Shown in pieces: positions 46,203 through 58,436 of a DNA stretch of 64,000 nucleotides. This stretch comes from Cylicocyclus nassatus (taxonomy: Eukaryota > Nematoda > Chromadorea > Rhabditida > Strongylidae): positions 4,324,123 to 4,388,122 of the forward strand of contig CATQJL010000112.1 in assembly GCA_958299035.1 (NCBI GenBank). Direction: 5' to 3'. Both the position numbers and the translations under genes were made by a program. The stretch's first letter is position 1; every line of letters starts with the position of its first letter. The notes beneath the pieces are model-generated. The model was not told the origin of the DNA. It was given only the letters and a program-made list of their open reading frames with translations, and did no database searches.

Positions 46203-48144
46203 CTATTTCCATGAGTCCGTTGGGGTCAAGGAATCGTGTTATGTGACGAGAATGCAACAAGCCTGAGAAAAGTTGGTCAACTGACATGCACCTAGCATCA
46301 CCAGAAATAACTTAGATCGGATTTTGGAAGAAGACTTTCAAAGCTGTCAGACACTCATCGAGAGAAACTCTCGTATATATCACTGAGAAATTTGTTGGGA
46401 AACAGAATGAATCATGATTCTATGGCTTAAGAGAGAAGAGATTGTATGAAATTAATTTGCCTAACATGGTGCAATCTAAATTTTCCATTCACAATGATTT
46501 TGCCTCTGATGGGAAGTTAGTGAAAACACCGTCATTGATGACTGGATCTTACTTTGGAGAAATCTCCTCTTCAACCTTCCACGATTATAGCAGGACCTCT
46601 TGTGGCGTACCCATAACTAGGGCTCGCAAATCTAGAATCCATGGAGTTCGTTCCATATGGCAAAATAAGTTAGGTGGATATATAGGCTTTGTCCAGACCA
46701 CCTTTAGCATGACAACGTCGGAAACCACAACTAAAAAATTCGGAAATCATAACTATTCCTAAAAACGTCCGAGCACTACGAGCTTCTCGTGATAAGGGTC
46801 GGTCATGAATCTCAGACCATAATTAATTTCAGATTCAAATGGTTTACAAAAATACGATTATAAGCGTACGATCTGGTAGTTTCTTACCATTTGTAGGGGT
46901 CATACATCCCAGTAATCCGATCTCATGATTTAAGAGTAAATCTAAACTGCTGCTCTGACTAAATCAAATGAAAAAATTATAATGAGTCACCTTGAAAGTG
47001 TGAAATCTTCATAGTTGAGGATCACCGTTCGGACGAACATTTTTGTTTTAAAACGACGATCATGCACCATCCGATGGACACAGTAAATTTGGTTAGATAT
47101 ACAGTACTCTTCACGGTTTGTAGCAAAGCGCCAATCAACAATAAAAATTTCCACTTGCTTTTCAACAATGAGGGGGAGTCGCTTAGCCTGAGTTTTGATG
47201 GAAGGTGCAATAATTCGAGATTGCGGGAATGGGACAATAAAACGATTAAATTAAACGGAAATAAAAATGATAGTAACCTCTTTCGTACTGATTCAAGTAC
47301 TATTAAATGTGGCCAGAGTCTTATACATTTGGAAATTATCTCGAATTACGTTGCACTATTGCAGAATCGAAATTTTCCGTCCGTGTACGTTGAATTTGGA
47401 GGAATTTTTCAAAAAATGCGAATATTTGAAAAACGTTGGCTTCCATTATAAATTCAGAACAATTGTCCAGATGAGAACAGTTGATTTGAGTGGCTGTGAC
47501 TGATGAACTCTTGAGAAATGGCACCTGAAGAATACATCTTTCTCGACAATTTTTTGGCAAATTGTCAAGAGCTCCCATCTAAAGAGTCTTTGCCGGAAGA
47601 ATCGAGAATGAAATTTTGCGATCAACGAAAACCCTAAATAATCCACATTGGCGGTAAATCAAGGTCGCTGTCGGTGCCGATTCTCCTTAGCAATCGGCAA
47701 GCACCATAAAAATGAATGCGACTTGCGCCACGGGATATCGCACCATATCTCAGCTGATAATGAGGGTGCAAATGAGAAAGTCGGGTGTCACAAAGCCGTT
47801 GTGGGCCCCTTTGCTCTCTTTCTGGACGAGGGGAGGGGGAAGAAGACGATGAATGGACAATTGAAATTTTGCGGTATACTTTGTAACATTAGGATTGCAC
47901 GGAATATATTTTAATACACAAAAAAATCAATACAAACATTTGGAACTCAGAACCAGGCACATTTGGACATTTTTCGAGGTTAACGGCGACACATCTTAAA
48001 AACCAACAGCGCAAACGATACTCGTAGTCGTTAAATTAACATATTAGGGATACTGTAACGTCGTAGATTACGGTAAGTGAGAATTACTTTTGGCAGCGGC
48101 GATGAGAAGAAAGAGCTATGGATTCGAAATGAGATTAGATAGTA

Positions 48145-49860
48145 TTAGTCCTGTTTAGCACCAGTAAGGCAAGTTATACAGAAACAGCTTTGCCCAAATG
48201 CTTTCACACAGGGAGTTTGTCCCATTGGAGCCATACCAAAAGGTATGGGAGCTGGAGCTATGGTAAAAGTCGTGGAAGATGGGAGCGGAGTGACGATATG
48301 GTCCACACCACGAAGAGCAGCCAGTTGTTTTTGGAGCTCATGATTTCGAATTGTTAGTTGGCGAATCCTAAAAACAATTTTTGACAAGAAAATCTAAACA
48401 AAAAAAATCGATAAAGTTCTTACCAATTACTTGCCAGCAGCAAAGTATTGATTTTGCTCATTTTTCTAGATGAAGCATCTTGAGAATACGGTAAACAACT
48501 TCGTAACTCTTCCAAGGCTTCGTTCAAATCGTGCATTCTTTTACGTTCCCTCGAGTTTATCGATGTCCGCATAATGTTTTGCTCCTGCAATGAGCTATCA
48601 TCTGGCTGGAATTTATTTATTCTAAAGAGACATACGGAGGCAAGAAATAAAAAGAAGTTTAATGTAATTGTGACCCTTACCTCCTCATTAAGAGCTTGTA
48701 ATCGTCGCCGTGGTTCGCTGTCAGATCTTTGCTTGCGAACGTAGGGTTCAATTTCATCGTCAGTCAGAATGGAACGCTAAAGAAGGAAAAGTAATTCATA
48801 ACAGCCAAATTTCACATGAATAACAGAGTCAAAAAGCCCCTCTAATTTTGCCAGGAAATCACACTAACAAAATTCAATTTTAGTCACACCTACACTTAGG
48901 GGAGTAATTATGTGTAGGGCATTTTTTGTTAAAAGATCATACACTAATCTAATTGCCGTTTGCAAACTTCTCTATAACTGCAAAGGTACGAAGCATTCAA
49001 GTCTAGAAATTTTGCCATATAAATTTTCTGAGCACTTTTTGCCTCGTAAAAAATATGTTTGATACAAACAGAACTAATGTGACTAAAGGGGCGAAGTTAC
49101 CACAGCTGAACGTTTTCAAAACGCACTCGAAGCTTTGTAAAAATCTGCAGATGAAATAAAGAACGGCTCAAGTTTTGTGATCCCAGGCAAGCTTGAAAGA
49201 AGATGCGCTTCAGGATACAATCAGTTACCAAAACAACGACCAGGTTTACTGGTACAACTTGTTTAGCTAAGGAGTTTGGAAATTTTCTTTAGTTCTGAGG
49301 AACCGAATGATGGTAATAGATGTAAAGCAAACATCACATCCTTTGCTCATTGCTCACATTTCGTCAAGGAAATGAACAAGTCAATTAAAAATTAGAGATA
49401 TCAGCTTAATCAATGTCTGTGATGTCAAAAAGAGATTTAATTTTTAGACAGATAGCAAAATAATTCCTACTGTACTTTGAATGCTTTCAGAGCGTAGCAA
49501 GGAGACGATGAAAACTGCTAGCTAAATCTGACTTGACCAAGCTTACCAATACTCCAATTTCAATGATTCTCCTTAAGAGCTATCAAATTCTTGGGAAATA
49601 AGTGTTATGTTAAGGAAGTACATTTCTGACAAAAAGAATGAATTGGACGGTCGTGACGTGAATAAATGTTAAATTAGGGCATTTCTCGAAACTACGCACT
49701 TTGAAGAATTTTAAAATTTTTATCATTTAAGTAATAAACATACCGGTCTCGGATTAGGAGAGGGCGTGGACATGACCACTGCGAACACTCTGCCGAGTAA
49801 ATTACAGTGTCCAAGAGGCGTGGCGACCACGCCTCCAGTGGCATGATTGGTCGAGACCAT
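48145..49860 (-). CDS. bHLH transcription factor, Olig/Beta3 (bHLHe22) class
   Basis: Four exons join in phase to 205 residues: 49744-49860 (ATG at 49858-49860), 48681-48776, 48424-48605, 48145-48367. The bHLH domain spans residues ~86-145: basic region [13 protein letters not shown] with the E-box-contacting Glu in RERKR, helix 1 [11 protein letters not shown], loop [10 protein letters not shown] and helix 2 [15 protein letters not shown]. The RMHDLN signature and the 'S.RK.SKI.TLLLA.N.I' second half are characteristic of the Olig/bHLHe22/hlh-16/17 group. A Pro/Ser tail ends in a Cys-containing motif (CFCITC). It is expected to be nuclear and to bind E-boxes as a dimer, with neural roles in relatives. 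Short introns of 56 and 75 nt separate the bHLH exons; intron 1 is 967 bp. The N-terminal exon is supported only by phase and splice sites. Confidence 0.8.
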
Positions 49861-50412
49861 GACTTTACAGGATTACGGGATGGATAGCGCATTACTACCA
49901 GCTGTTCTCCCATGAAGGGAGGCAAAGGAATCGGACACAAATCCATTTTTGATGTTTTGTAAAAGGATGAGAAAGAAGACTTGGCAGCGCTTGTGAAAAG
50001 GATTCCCAATTCAGTGCAAGTTACATGACTATATATCCTTTCACCAATCACATACTTTCAATCAGGTTACAATAGCTATTGCCAGGTAAATCTTTCGGGG
50101 GTAGCACTTTCAATGTTAGAAACAGTTCGTTTTATATGATTGGAGCAATTAACGTAGTGTTTGCAATTTGACTACAAATAAGGAAATCTTAACATTGACT
50201 TGTGCATAGCAAAAAAATTGATGATCGAACCCTCTCTTCATTTTGAAGTAGACGTTTCTGAATTCCAGTTTCTCCTGCTCATAGTCATGACCAGCATAGC
50301 ATACGAACAAAACATCTCAACTTCTCCCCTTTCTGACCTTCTTAGTGAGCTTGCTCACCTGCTTATTTTACATTACGACAAAAGAGATTCACGACTGGTA
50401 TGGATTTATGTA

Positions 50413-50452
50413 TGTTTGATCTCTAGCACAACTCTGTGCCAGAGATCAAACA
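50413..50452. repeat. 18-bp-arm hairpin
   Basis: TGTTTGATCTCTAGCACA pairs with TGTGCCAGAGATCAAACA with one mismatch, across a 4-nt loop. Intergenic, between the bHLH and NAXE genes. Confidence 0.7.
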
Positions 50453-51100
50453 ATGATCAAGAGTCCCATATTTGTCCTTCTATGATCACTTATCTATTCT
50501 CCTGAAAAGACGCATGCTGTGAAAATTCTAACTGATCCCTCGTTACAAAATTGGTCTGCTTTCAATATCTATAACTAAGAGGTGTACGGGTAGTAACGTT
50601 AGTAGCAATTGTTCAAATAGCTGTCAGATTGCTCTGAATATGGACATTTGATTCTGAAATAGCTCCAGAAAAGACCGAGAACTTCGATTTCCCTGCTTGC
50701 CGTAGAAACTTCACATCTCATTTGAAAAAGTCGTAGAATTTGTGTATCTCTAGCAATAAGCACTCATTCGATCAACCATCAGTCTAAACACAGGTTAGCA
50801 CAAAAGGTCCAAGAAGGTCGGTTGACTATGCAAGCCATCATTTCACCATGTGTCCCGCTGAGTGTCAAATGTTAATGAGGTACCTGACGTTAGCAAAGAT
50901 GACGGGTCATTTATACACATGGAACCGAACTGAACATCATATTGTTATACGAGTAATGTATTCAAAATATTTATACAAAAAAATCTAGTAATCACATGAT
51001 AACATTTTTCACTCGGGATAGCTATTATTGAGAAAAATGACTATATTATCTTAAACCTGTTCGATACACGCTTAAATAGCAGCTTAAAGGTAGTAAAAAA

Positions 51101-54100
51101 TTAGATATCCTCCAATTTCACTATTTGATGAGCATCTGGGTATTTAGGTAAACGCAAATTGTGCTCCTCCGCCAATCGCTTTGGCACGAATCGACCACCA
51201 ACCTACAAATAAAAAATTAACAAAATGTTATGAGAAAGAGACTGCACACTAACGAAATGAGGTCCTGTCCAATCTTTTACACACAGTTTGGGAGCTGTAA
51301 GGGAAATGATGCCATGTGGGTGAACATATGAACCTTCTGACGGTGCACCATTCTCAACATCCCAACCTAGAAAAGAAGAAGTCTCTACGAAAAAAAAAAT
51401 TCATCTGATGTACTACTTTACATAAGCCCACAAATCACTACAATAAGAGAAAAAAGGAGTTTTTGGAATTTGGGCGTAGAACATTTTGCGGAGCAAAAGG
51501 GTCCTTTTCATCAAATACAAAATATTTAACAGCTTCTGTGAAGATCTAATTTTGAGTTTCCTGTAAAACTGATGCTAGTTTCTTACACATTAAGCACTTC
51601 CCATATATTGGACAATGCCATTGCTGAGATTTTTTCAGAGAAAAATATGGAACAATCAACATATCGTCGAGTTTTGCTACTTGATATGCGTATTGCACAT
51701 CACACGCGCTACTCTACGACTTGCAAGATCAAAATCTATATATTAGGTTGTCCCGAAAGTTTTGTCGGTTTTTTCATCGCTCACCAAACCTCACAGAACA
51801 CCAATCCATGGACGGCTTAGGTGTCATTCTATTCATTTTTGTATCCTCTTTCTTATAGCTATATTTGTTCCCTGATCCACCCCGTCTTTACAATGTTATC
51901 GCCATGGCTTTTTGAGCATCTCAGCAGTAGCGCCAAGAATTTCTTGAATTTTCAAAATTTTTATTTTGGTATTTTCGATAAGCGCTGGTAACTGTTATGT
52001 AGGGCAAACCTTTGGCTACATTGTACCTATTTTAGATTACGTGGGCCACGTTTATAATGTCCGTGATAATTATTTATTTGAGAAAAACCGCGGCTTTTTG
52101 AACACGTTTTATCACGTAAAATTACCGAAAATTCCAAAAAGCCGATTTTTGAAGCAAATCGAACTTGGTTATGTTGCATAATTGATGTTAAATAACAAAC
52201 AAGTTTGAATTCGCAAAAACTCAAAAGCTTTCATGCTTTTGCTGCAATTGCGCGTTTCATGACTTTGCTAAAAACCAAGGCCTTCGAAGAAATAACTTTT
52301 TGAAGTTGAAATCAGCAGATTAGGAGAATCTAAAAATATGTGCTTGCAGCCCGAGAGTTGCTCTATGACCCATACTTAGTCTTTTTCGAAGCTTTGTAAT
52401 GAAATTTTTGAAAATTAGCTCAACTTTGAGCAGGTAAAATTGACAGGTGGAGAATTTTGGCAATTATCAAAAAAAGCATACAAGATTATGGTATGAAAGT
52501 GTATCCCTAAGAAAGAGAAGAAAAAGCTGCATCGATTTCACCTTAAAACTCACTCAAATCTTCATTGTGCTTGGTTTTACAGTGGTTTGAAGAAACCGAC
52601 AAAACTTTCGGGACAACCTAATATTAAATTCCTGGGAATTCCCCTTGTTTTCTTCTTTCTGTTGTTTTGTTTGGATGCTCAGCTAAAAGAGATTTTATCT
52701 AAAAGTTACTAGTAAGGTGTCGTCAGTTGCCACGCTCAATGTGCAAGCTCAACAATAATTAAGAAATGATCGCGCGAACGCATCATCCAAAAAAAAAAGG
52801 ATTATTGGAGTGTATTTCCTACGACAAACAAAATCAACAATTTACTAAAGATCAAACCATTTCAGAAATATCCCACAACTCAGCATTCTCCAGTTATTCC
52901 GAAAATACAAGGTCTAAAGCGCTCCTATCTCTTCATAAAAGGTCCTAATCCCACTAATCAAAATCAAGCAGGTAGTTGCTTTCTTGGCAGATCGAAGACT
53001 ATCCAATTGAGCCCATTCACTCACTTGACCGTCCATTCAAGGACTATCGATACAATTGGATCTGCGTTTCGGTGGCAGACGCACATACTTGTTGCGATTA
53101 GCGCATTAATTCGATCACCTTATGCTAACCATAAGGAAACCATGGTCAGTCAGCGTTCTTCCTAACAGACCTACCCCCCCCCCCCATGTTCAAAAAATTG
53201 AGGGGAATTGGAGATTTTCTCACCTGAAGGAATATCGATGGCGAATACAAAAATTCCTGATTTTGTCACAGCGTCGATTATTTCACCAAAAGGTTCCCGC
53301 AACGGGGGTCGGAAAGAAAATCCAAAAAAGGCATCAACTATCAGGGAAAATTCCGACAGAGTCGGAAGCTTGTCCATCACGGGAATACCTGAATTCACAA
53401 GGTGATAAGGATGAATTAGCCTGAAAATTAGTAAATTCCCATAAATGCTGACTCTTTACCCATTCCAGTACACTGTTTCACCAGTGACTGCATTAGATCG
53501 GATTTTGATGGCTTGGGGTAGAGGATCGAAGGATCGAATCCCTACAATAACCATTATTTGAAAATTGGAAATAATCAATCAAATAAAGGGCAAAATAGCA
53601 AAGATGTGGTGCTTTTCAGCCCTTCCCCCCCCCCCCTCCCCCTGCTTCTAAACTGAGGTAATTTTTACATTATAGACGCATGCAATTCAGATATGTAACC
53701 CCTCAAGTATACGTCATATGACAGTGTCATATTTAGACCAATTCCACTGATTTTTGGTCCTCAGTCCCTTTTCGAACGTCATCATCAGGCGGATGCAGAT
53801 AAACATTTCCATTAGCATGAGTGTTAGTATGTAAATGACATCAGTGACAACTTGATAAGCTCGTTATAACTCGTATGAAATAACTCGTTCAATGCGTCAA
53901 ATTTGCTTAGTGTTTACATACAGTTTCCTTATACAAATGTTGTTCCTAATTTGGGACACTTCCAAACAAAACTTCTATACGAAATGATCATGCACAAGGG
54001 AATTTCAACGATGAATCGAAAACACATGGAAAAATGAAGACCGGTGTAGGGATGGAAAAATCAACACTCTTTGGTTCACATATTTGGACATTACAAAAAA

Positions 54101-57021
54101 AAATTCAGATTGAAAATTGCATGTGAATTTCTTCCTCTTTCCACTGCTATGCTGAAATAATCGCTGGACATTACAACCCTTTGTCTCTACCATGTCTGGC
54201 TTTTGCTAAGTTTCAGAATTTGTATCTGGGACTTTTGAAGAAGCAATAGCCAGCAGGTAAGGCAAACCTGCCAGCTGGGACAATTTTCTTCTTTTTTCAG
54301 CTACTCTTTCAGAATTCTGCTACCCTATTTTCAGGTCTATAAGCCGCACCCTTTTTGCTCTAAACGCGAGCAGACCCAGGCGTGCCGCCGCGCGTGTGTC
54401 TCGCGAAGCGGTCGCCTTATCGCATACTGCTCTCACTTAACGCGCTCCATAATAACAGTCAGTCTTTTGGCGTGTACGCCTTTATAGCAAAAAGGGTGCG
54501 ACTTATACACCTGAAAATAGGGTAATTAATTTTCCAGAAGTCATGAATTGTGAAAAATCGCCTAAGCTGTTAATGCACCAAACACTGCGACATCTTCCGA
54601 ACACTGTGGTTCAACACTCGCTTATTACTATTATTAATTTTACAAATGGACGATTTTCGCTTCAAAATATGCAGATTTCAAAGCGTGCGGTATATCAAAC
54701 ACTGCAATTTTTTTCCTCAAATTTCGCATTTCCAAGAAAAGGTGACTGTTAGGCAGACGAGAAAACGTTGCACCGAATGGCACCTGAACTTTTTATCATT
54801 TCATGTTTCACGCTAGAATAGGCCAAACAGAAAAAAAAAATTTTTTTAAAAAAAATATATTTCAGTAATCCTGAAGAACAAGCCAGACTAAAAAAAATGG
54901 CCCCCACTTGGCCAAAGATTTGCCCTATCTGCTGGCTACTGAAGTTTCCTCAAAAGTCTCAGATAAAAATTCTGAAATTAGCAAAGAGACATGGTGAAAA
55001 CAAGGGCTGTGATGTCCAGAGATTATCTCAGCATTCTCTCAACAAATCACATTGTGGACATCGCGGATGGATAGAGGAAGAAATTCTGCATCGGATACAG
55101 GCTTGAAGTGTTTGCTTATCATCACTATACAGGATTCGCTGGTCACTTCAAAATCTACAAAACTTTTGAGCCAACCTAAAATTTGCCAAACAAAAGAAAA
55201 GGTCAGAATTGAGCTTTGATTCAATCTTAGTACAAAAGAAACGCATTTGTACTAGACAAAATTCAAAAAAAAAAGAAATTTTTTTTCTTGAAGAGACGGC
55301 AATGAGAATGGCGCTTGTTCAATGCCCGTTCATGAAAGCACACTTATCTCCATGTTATATGTTCTCAACCTAAGCCAAAAAAAAGGTAACCCACGAACTG
55401 TTGGAGATGTCGCGCACACACAAAACCATCGCCTCCATTATTTCCTGGACCACACAGCACCAGTACCTTTCCTAAACTACTAACACACATTTACGCTTTT
55501 CGAGCCTTCCATTGCTTTGTGTTATGAATTCGCGATGAACTGCACGACCCGAAAGGTTGTGACGTCAGACCGACGACGCATTAATTTACATTCAAATATG
55601 CAGGCATTACTGCAGCATCAAACCACATTGCCGATTATTGCAAGTCACAAAATTTTTAAAAACCCCTATGTAACTTTATTGGGTAAGTACAATGAATACC
55701 TTTTGAATACTGTGCATGAACGGCTTTCGCGCAAGCCAGGCCGGCTAACTCCATCAGCTGCTCGACTTTGAAGCCATACGTGGAAAACAATTCCTCGTCA
55801 ATTTTTGCTGCCTCTTTTTGTCTAAAAATCTAGAGTTAGCGGGATATTTTACAGCAGTGAGGTATTTTTATGAAGAAATGGTGACCGGCCTAGTCAAATT
55901 GATCAATAAGTTGAAAAATAAGAAAATGTAGTTTTTTGAAGTTTCCATAACCAGCACTCAAACTATCCGCAATCAGATCAATGATTATGTTGCATGTACA
56001 TATTCCGGAAAGCTATTTTTCACTTGAAGAAATCTTGACACCTCTAATAACTTGACTTTTCAGAGGAAGAAAGCGCCTATGTAACACTTCTAGATCTTCC
56101 TGAATGAAAAACATCAAACTTCAAAGAGATAAACGCCTCATTTTTACTAGCGTAGCGCCTAAAAGCTGTAAAAAGGCAAAAAAAACCCGTGGGCTAATTT
56201 TGCTCTTCGAAAGTTCAATTTTTCTGGTGTCAAAGTCCATAAAATCTTGTCTATAACCATACTTGCTGCGCTATTGTGTACAGTAAGCTTCAACCCCCTT
56301 TAGGCGAAATTCGATTGGCGAGAGTCCGCGTCCGCAACGGTTCGCGCCGTTTCGCAGCTACAGTACACCCTGTCGTGCTGAGAACCCAAGACTGCGTCTC
56401 TTGATTCTACTTACTCATAGCTTGGCAAAATGCCAACGCTATGCGCTCACGAAACCCCTCCAGCGGTGCGCACGCGCTGCTCCACGTAGAACGCCTACTG
56501 GGATGAAACCGACTGCATGTATCCGATGAATTAAGTTTCCTCATCCCGAAAATCTCAATGATATTAAATGATATTACACCGACAACGTGCTCATGCATCA
56601 TACACGTAACTGCATTTTTTCAGCTTCTGCATTTGTCCGGAATCCGATCTTTGGCTCGATGAAGCCTGCCACAAAGTACTGGAGCGTAACATCTCTTTTT
56701 TTTCCTTTTTTTTTCTCAAAAAGCCCACCCACTTTCGATATTCTTCTTCCTCAAACGTATAGACTGGGTGTGGCAAAAAACTTCTAATCGTTTTGGAATT
56801 TGTCGTCTGGGAATGCAACGATACACACATCTTATCTTTGCTTTTCCTCTTTCTTAAAACTATGCATTTCCATTGAGCGGTCTGTCAGACCATTCACTTC
56901 TATGCTAACTACCCGCACCTATATAAATGAAAATTACTGACCTACCGGGACAAGCAAACCATGCAGACCTTTACCTTATAAGTAAAACCTAGCGGTGCAA
57001 TACTTACGTAAAATTGACCAT
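51101..57021 (-). CDS. NAXE: NAD(P)H-hydrate epimerase
   Basis: Seven minus-strand exons join in phase to 224 residues: 57008-57021, 55700-55821, 55395-55471, 53460-53541, 53224-53388, 51254-51366, 51101-51202. The enzyme epimerises damaged R-NAD(P)HX to the S form for repair by the dehydratase. Seen in order: [20 protein letters not shown] (N-terminal helix), [17 protein letters not shown] at ~52-68 (the nucleotide-binding loop of the YjeF_N fold), [30 protein letters not shown] and the C-terminal GGRFVPKRL...PKYPDAH. These match the family end to end, and the length is normal. The first exon is only 14 nt (MVNF plus two bases); it was chosen because the frame and the alignment start (VNFTQKEA) fit, so there is no mitochondrial presequence in this model. 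Introns of 1.85, 1.85 and 1.19 kb contain mobile elements; the others are 51-228 nt. Confidence 0.9.
51746..52618. mobile_element. mariner-type element in a NAXE intron
   Basis: Left end GGTTGTCCCGAAAGTTTTGT and inverted right end, flanked by TA (51744-51745 and 52619-52620). About 30 bp of terminal pairing plus GGTTT blocks; the interior shows no transposase frame. It lies in the 1.85-kb intron 51367-53223. Confidence 0.8.
54124..55180. mobile_element. decayed mariner-like inverted-repeat element in a NAXE intron
   Basis: The arms 54124-54297 and 54884-55086 share ATTTCTTCCTCT, CTGAGATAAT-CTGGACAT and TGCTGGC blocks in inverted order. The right end reads ACTTTTGAGCCAACCTAA, a mariner-like terminus; no matching left terminus is present, so the left end is lost. 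A second MITE (54321-54524) sits inside. Confidence 0.55.
54321..54524. mobile_element. TACCCTAWTTTCAG-family MITE, copy 2
   Basis: Left end TACCCTATTTTCAGGTCTAT with AAGCCGCACCC, inverted right end GGGTGCGACTTATACACCTG then AAAATAGGGTA. The core is GC-rich (GCCGCCGCGCG). Matches copy 1 at 38647 in termini and subterminal blocks. Confidence 0.85.
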
Positions 57022-57540
57022 GGAGCGCCTGTAAATACTTTGCCCCCATGGCCACTTTAGTGCATATAGTGGTACGCACAGAAGACACTTTGTGTGATTG
57101 TACCACCTTTGAGGTCTGCAATGGGACCACTGAATGGGTTGTTGACGGTACAGTCACTCTGTTATGGGAAACTAAAGCATAACAACTAAATTAACAAAAA
57201 TGATTTTTAAAGGGATACGAGTCCCCCACATATTTTCACACTTTCAGTATGTAGGGTATGTAGGGTTTGCGTCTCCCACGCATACAGATAAGCTTACTCA
57301 TAAGTACACCACAACTGACGCATTCAAGCAGTCCAAAAAACAGCAAAAACGATTATAACAATGATATTTAACTGATAGCGCGATAACTACTCCACAGTTC
57401 TTACCAGTTTCAAATGAAGCGACCGTCGCAAGGGCACTAGCAATTTGAATTAGCTTCTCATCCAGATGAGTCGTACTGTTCATTCAAAAATCATGATTGA
57501 CTAATATTAGTCTCCACTGCGTGATTTCGCAAGGGATAGA

Positions 57541-57836
57541 GGACTATATGTTGCCGAAATGGGGCGGCCCCGCAGTCGCCTGCAACATACGCACATGCAT
57601 GTAAGGTAGGTGCCAGAGTAAGCGAATATTTTGTTCAAGTTGGGGTCCCGCGCAGAACTGGCATCACTAATCATTGTGGCATAATGGCAACTTGGCGTTG
57701 TGCCACAATGATTAGTAACGCCAGTTCTGCGCGGGACCCCAACTTAAACAAAATTTCGCTTACTCTGGCACCTACCTAGTAGGTGCGCTTTTGCAGGAAG
57801 TCCGTGCGGGACCCTCCTACATTCGGCAACATGTCC
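57541..57836. mobile_element. ATGTTGCCGAA-family palindrome, interrupted
   Basis: Outer arms TATGTTGCCGAA...GCGGCCCCGCAGTCG and the inverted right end GTGCGGGACC...TTCGGCAACATG. The same family occurs uninterrupted at 60532-60678. The centre here is split by 57606-57775. Confidence 0.65.
57606..57775. mobile_element. palindromic element inserted in the preceding one
   Basis: GTAGGTGCCAGAGTAAGCGA at the left and its inverse at the right; the arms of ~78 bp are nearly perfect, including TTGGGGTCCCGCGCAGAACT and ATCATTGTGGCA. The loop is TAATGGCAACTTGGCGTTG. Confidence 0.8.
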
Positions 57837-57967
57837 TTTACCCTATTTGAAAAAGTATAGTTTAGTGGATTTTGCTCAACATAATGCCTCCTACGGTATC
57901 GACAACACTCACGATATAATGGTCACTGGAAGCAATTTTTCAGTTTTCGTGCCCGGCCATTTTCTAA

Positions 57968-58436
57968 CAAAGGAACCTTGTTTAGTGGAAGTAGCCTTTT
58001 TTAGATGGGACGTGTACCATGTTGGAGAGCACAAAATGCTAATTCCAAAACTACTTTCCTTATCTGCGGGACGTTCATGGACGAGAAATTATGAGAGTTT
58101 ATAAAAGTAAAAAAGAAAAAATGCATCTAGAACAAAAACCTCCCTACCCCTAAAATAAAGACCAAATACGATATTTTTTTAATCTATGAGTATTTACCTG
58201 AATAAAATGCTCTGATAATTGTCACTGTTGTCACTGCTTTACTGAAGCGCTAGGAAAAATATTACGACAATTTCTGTCCTACTTGCGCATGTAATTTTTT
58301 GCTTCAATAAAAGCTCATAACTCCTCTCCATAAACTTTTCGCAGATAAGGAAGGCAGATTTGAAATCGCTGTTTCATGCTCTCCAGTATGGTATACATCC
58401 CACCTAAAAACCATTTTGATTGAAAACGTTCCCTTT
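57968..58436. repeat. inverted repeat related to 20382-20766
   Basis: The arms share AAAGGAAC/GTTCCCTTT, the GTGTACCAT/ATGGTATAC block and CTTTCCTTATCTGCG/CGCAGATAAGGAAGG. The blocks ACTTTCCTTATCTGCG and GGCAGATTTG recall the hairpin at 20382-20766, so both belong to one family. 58440-60530 holds no gene I can support. Confidence 0.6.

Noticed and set aside
47062..47503. Frames with LRR-like leucine spacing (SLIHLEIISNYVALL, LEEFFKKCEYLKNV)
   Set aside because: The two segments lie in different frames with stops between, and no splice sites reconcile them; at best an F-box/LRR pseudogene remnant.
42861..53645. Homopolymer runs (poly-G near 42869, poly-C near 53176 and 53627)
   Set aside because: Simple low-complexity runs within introns; no evidence of function.
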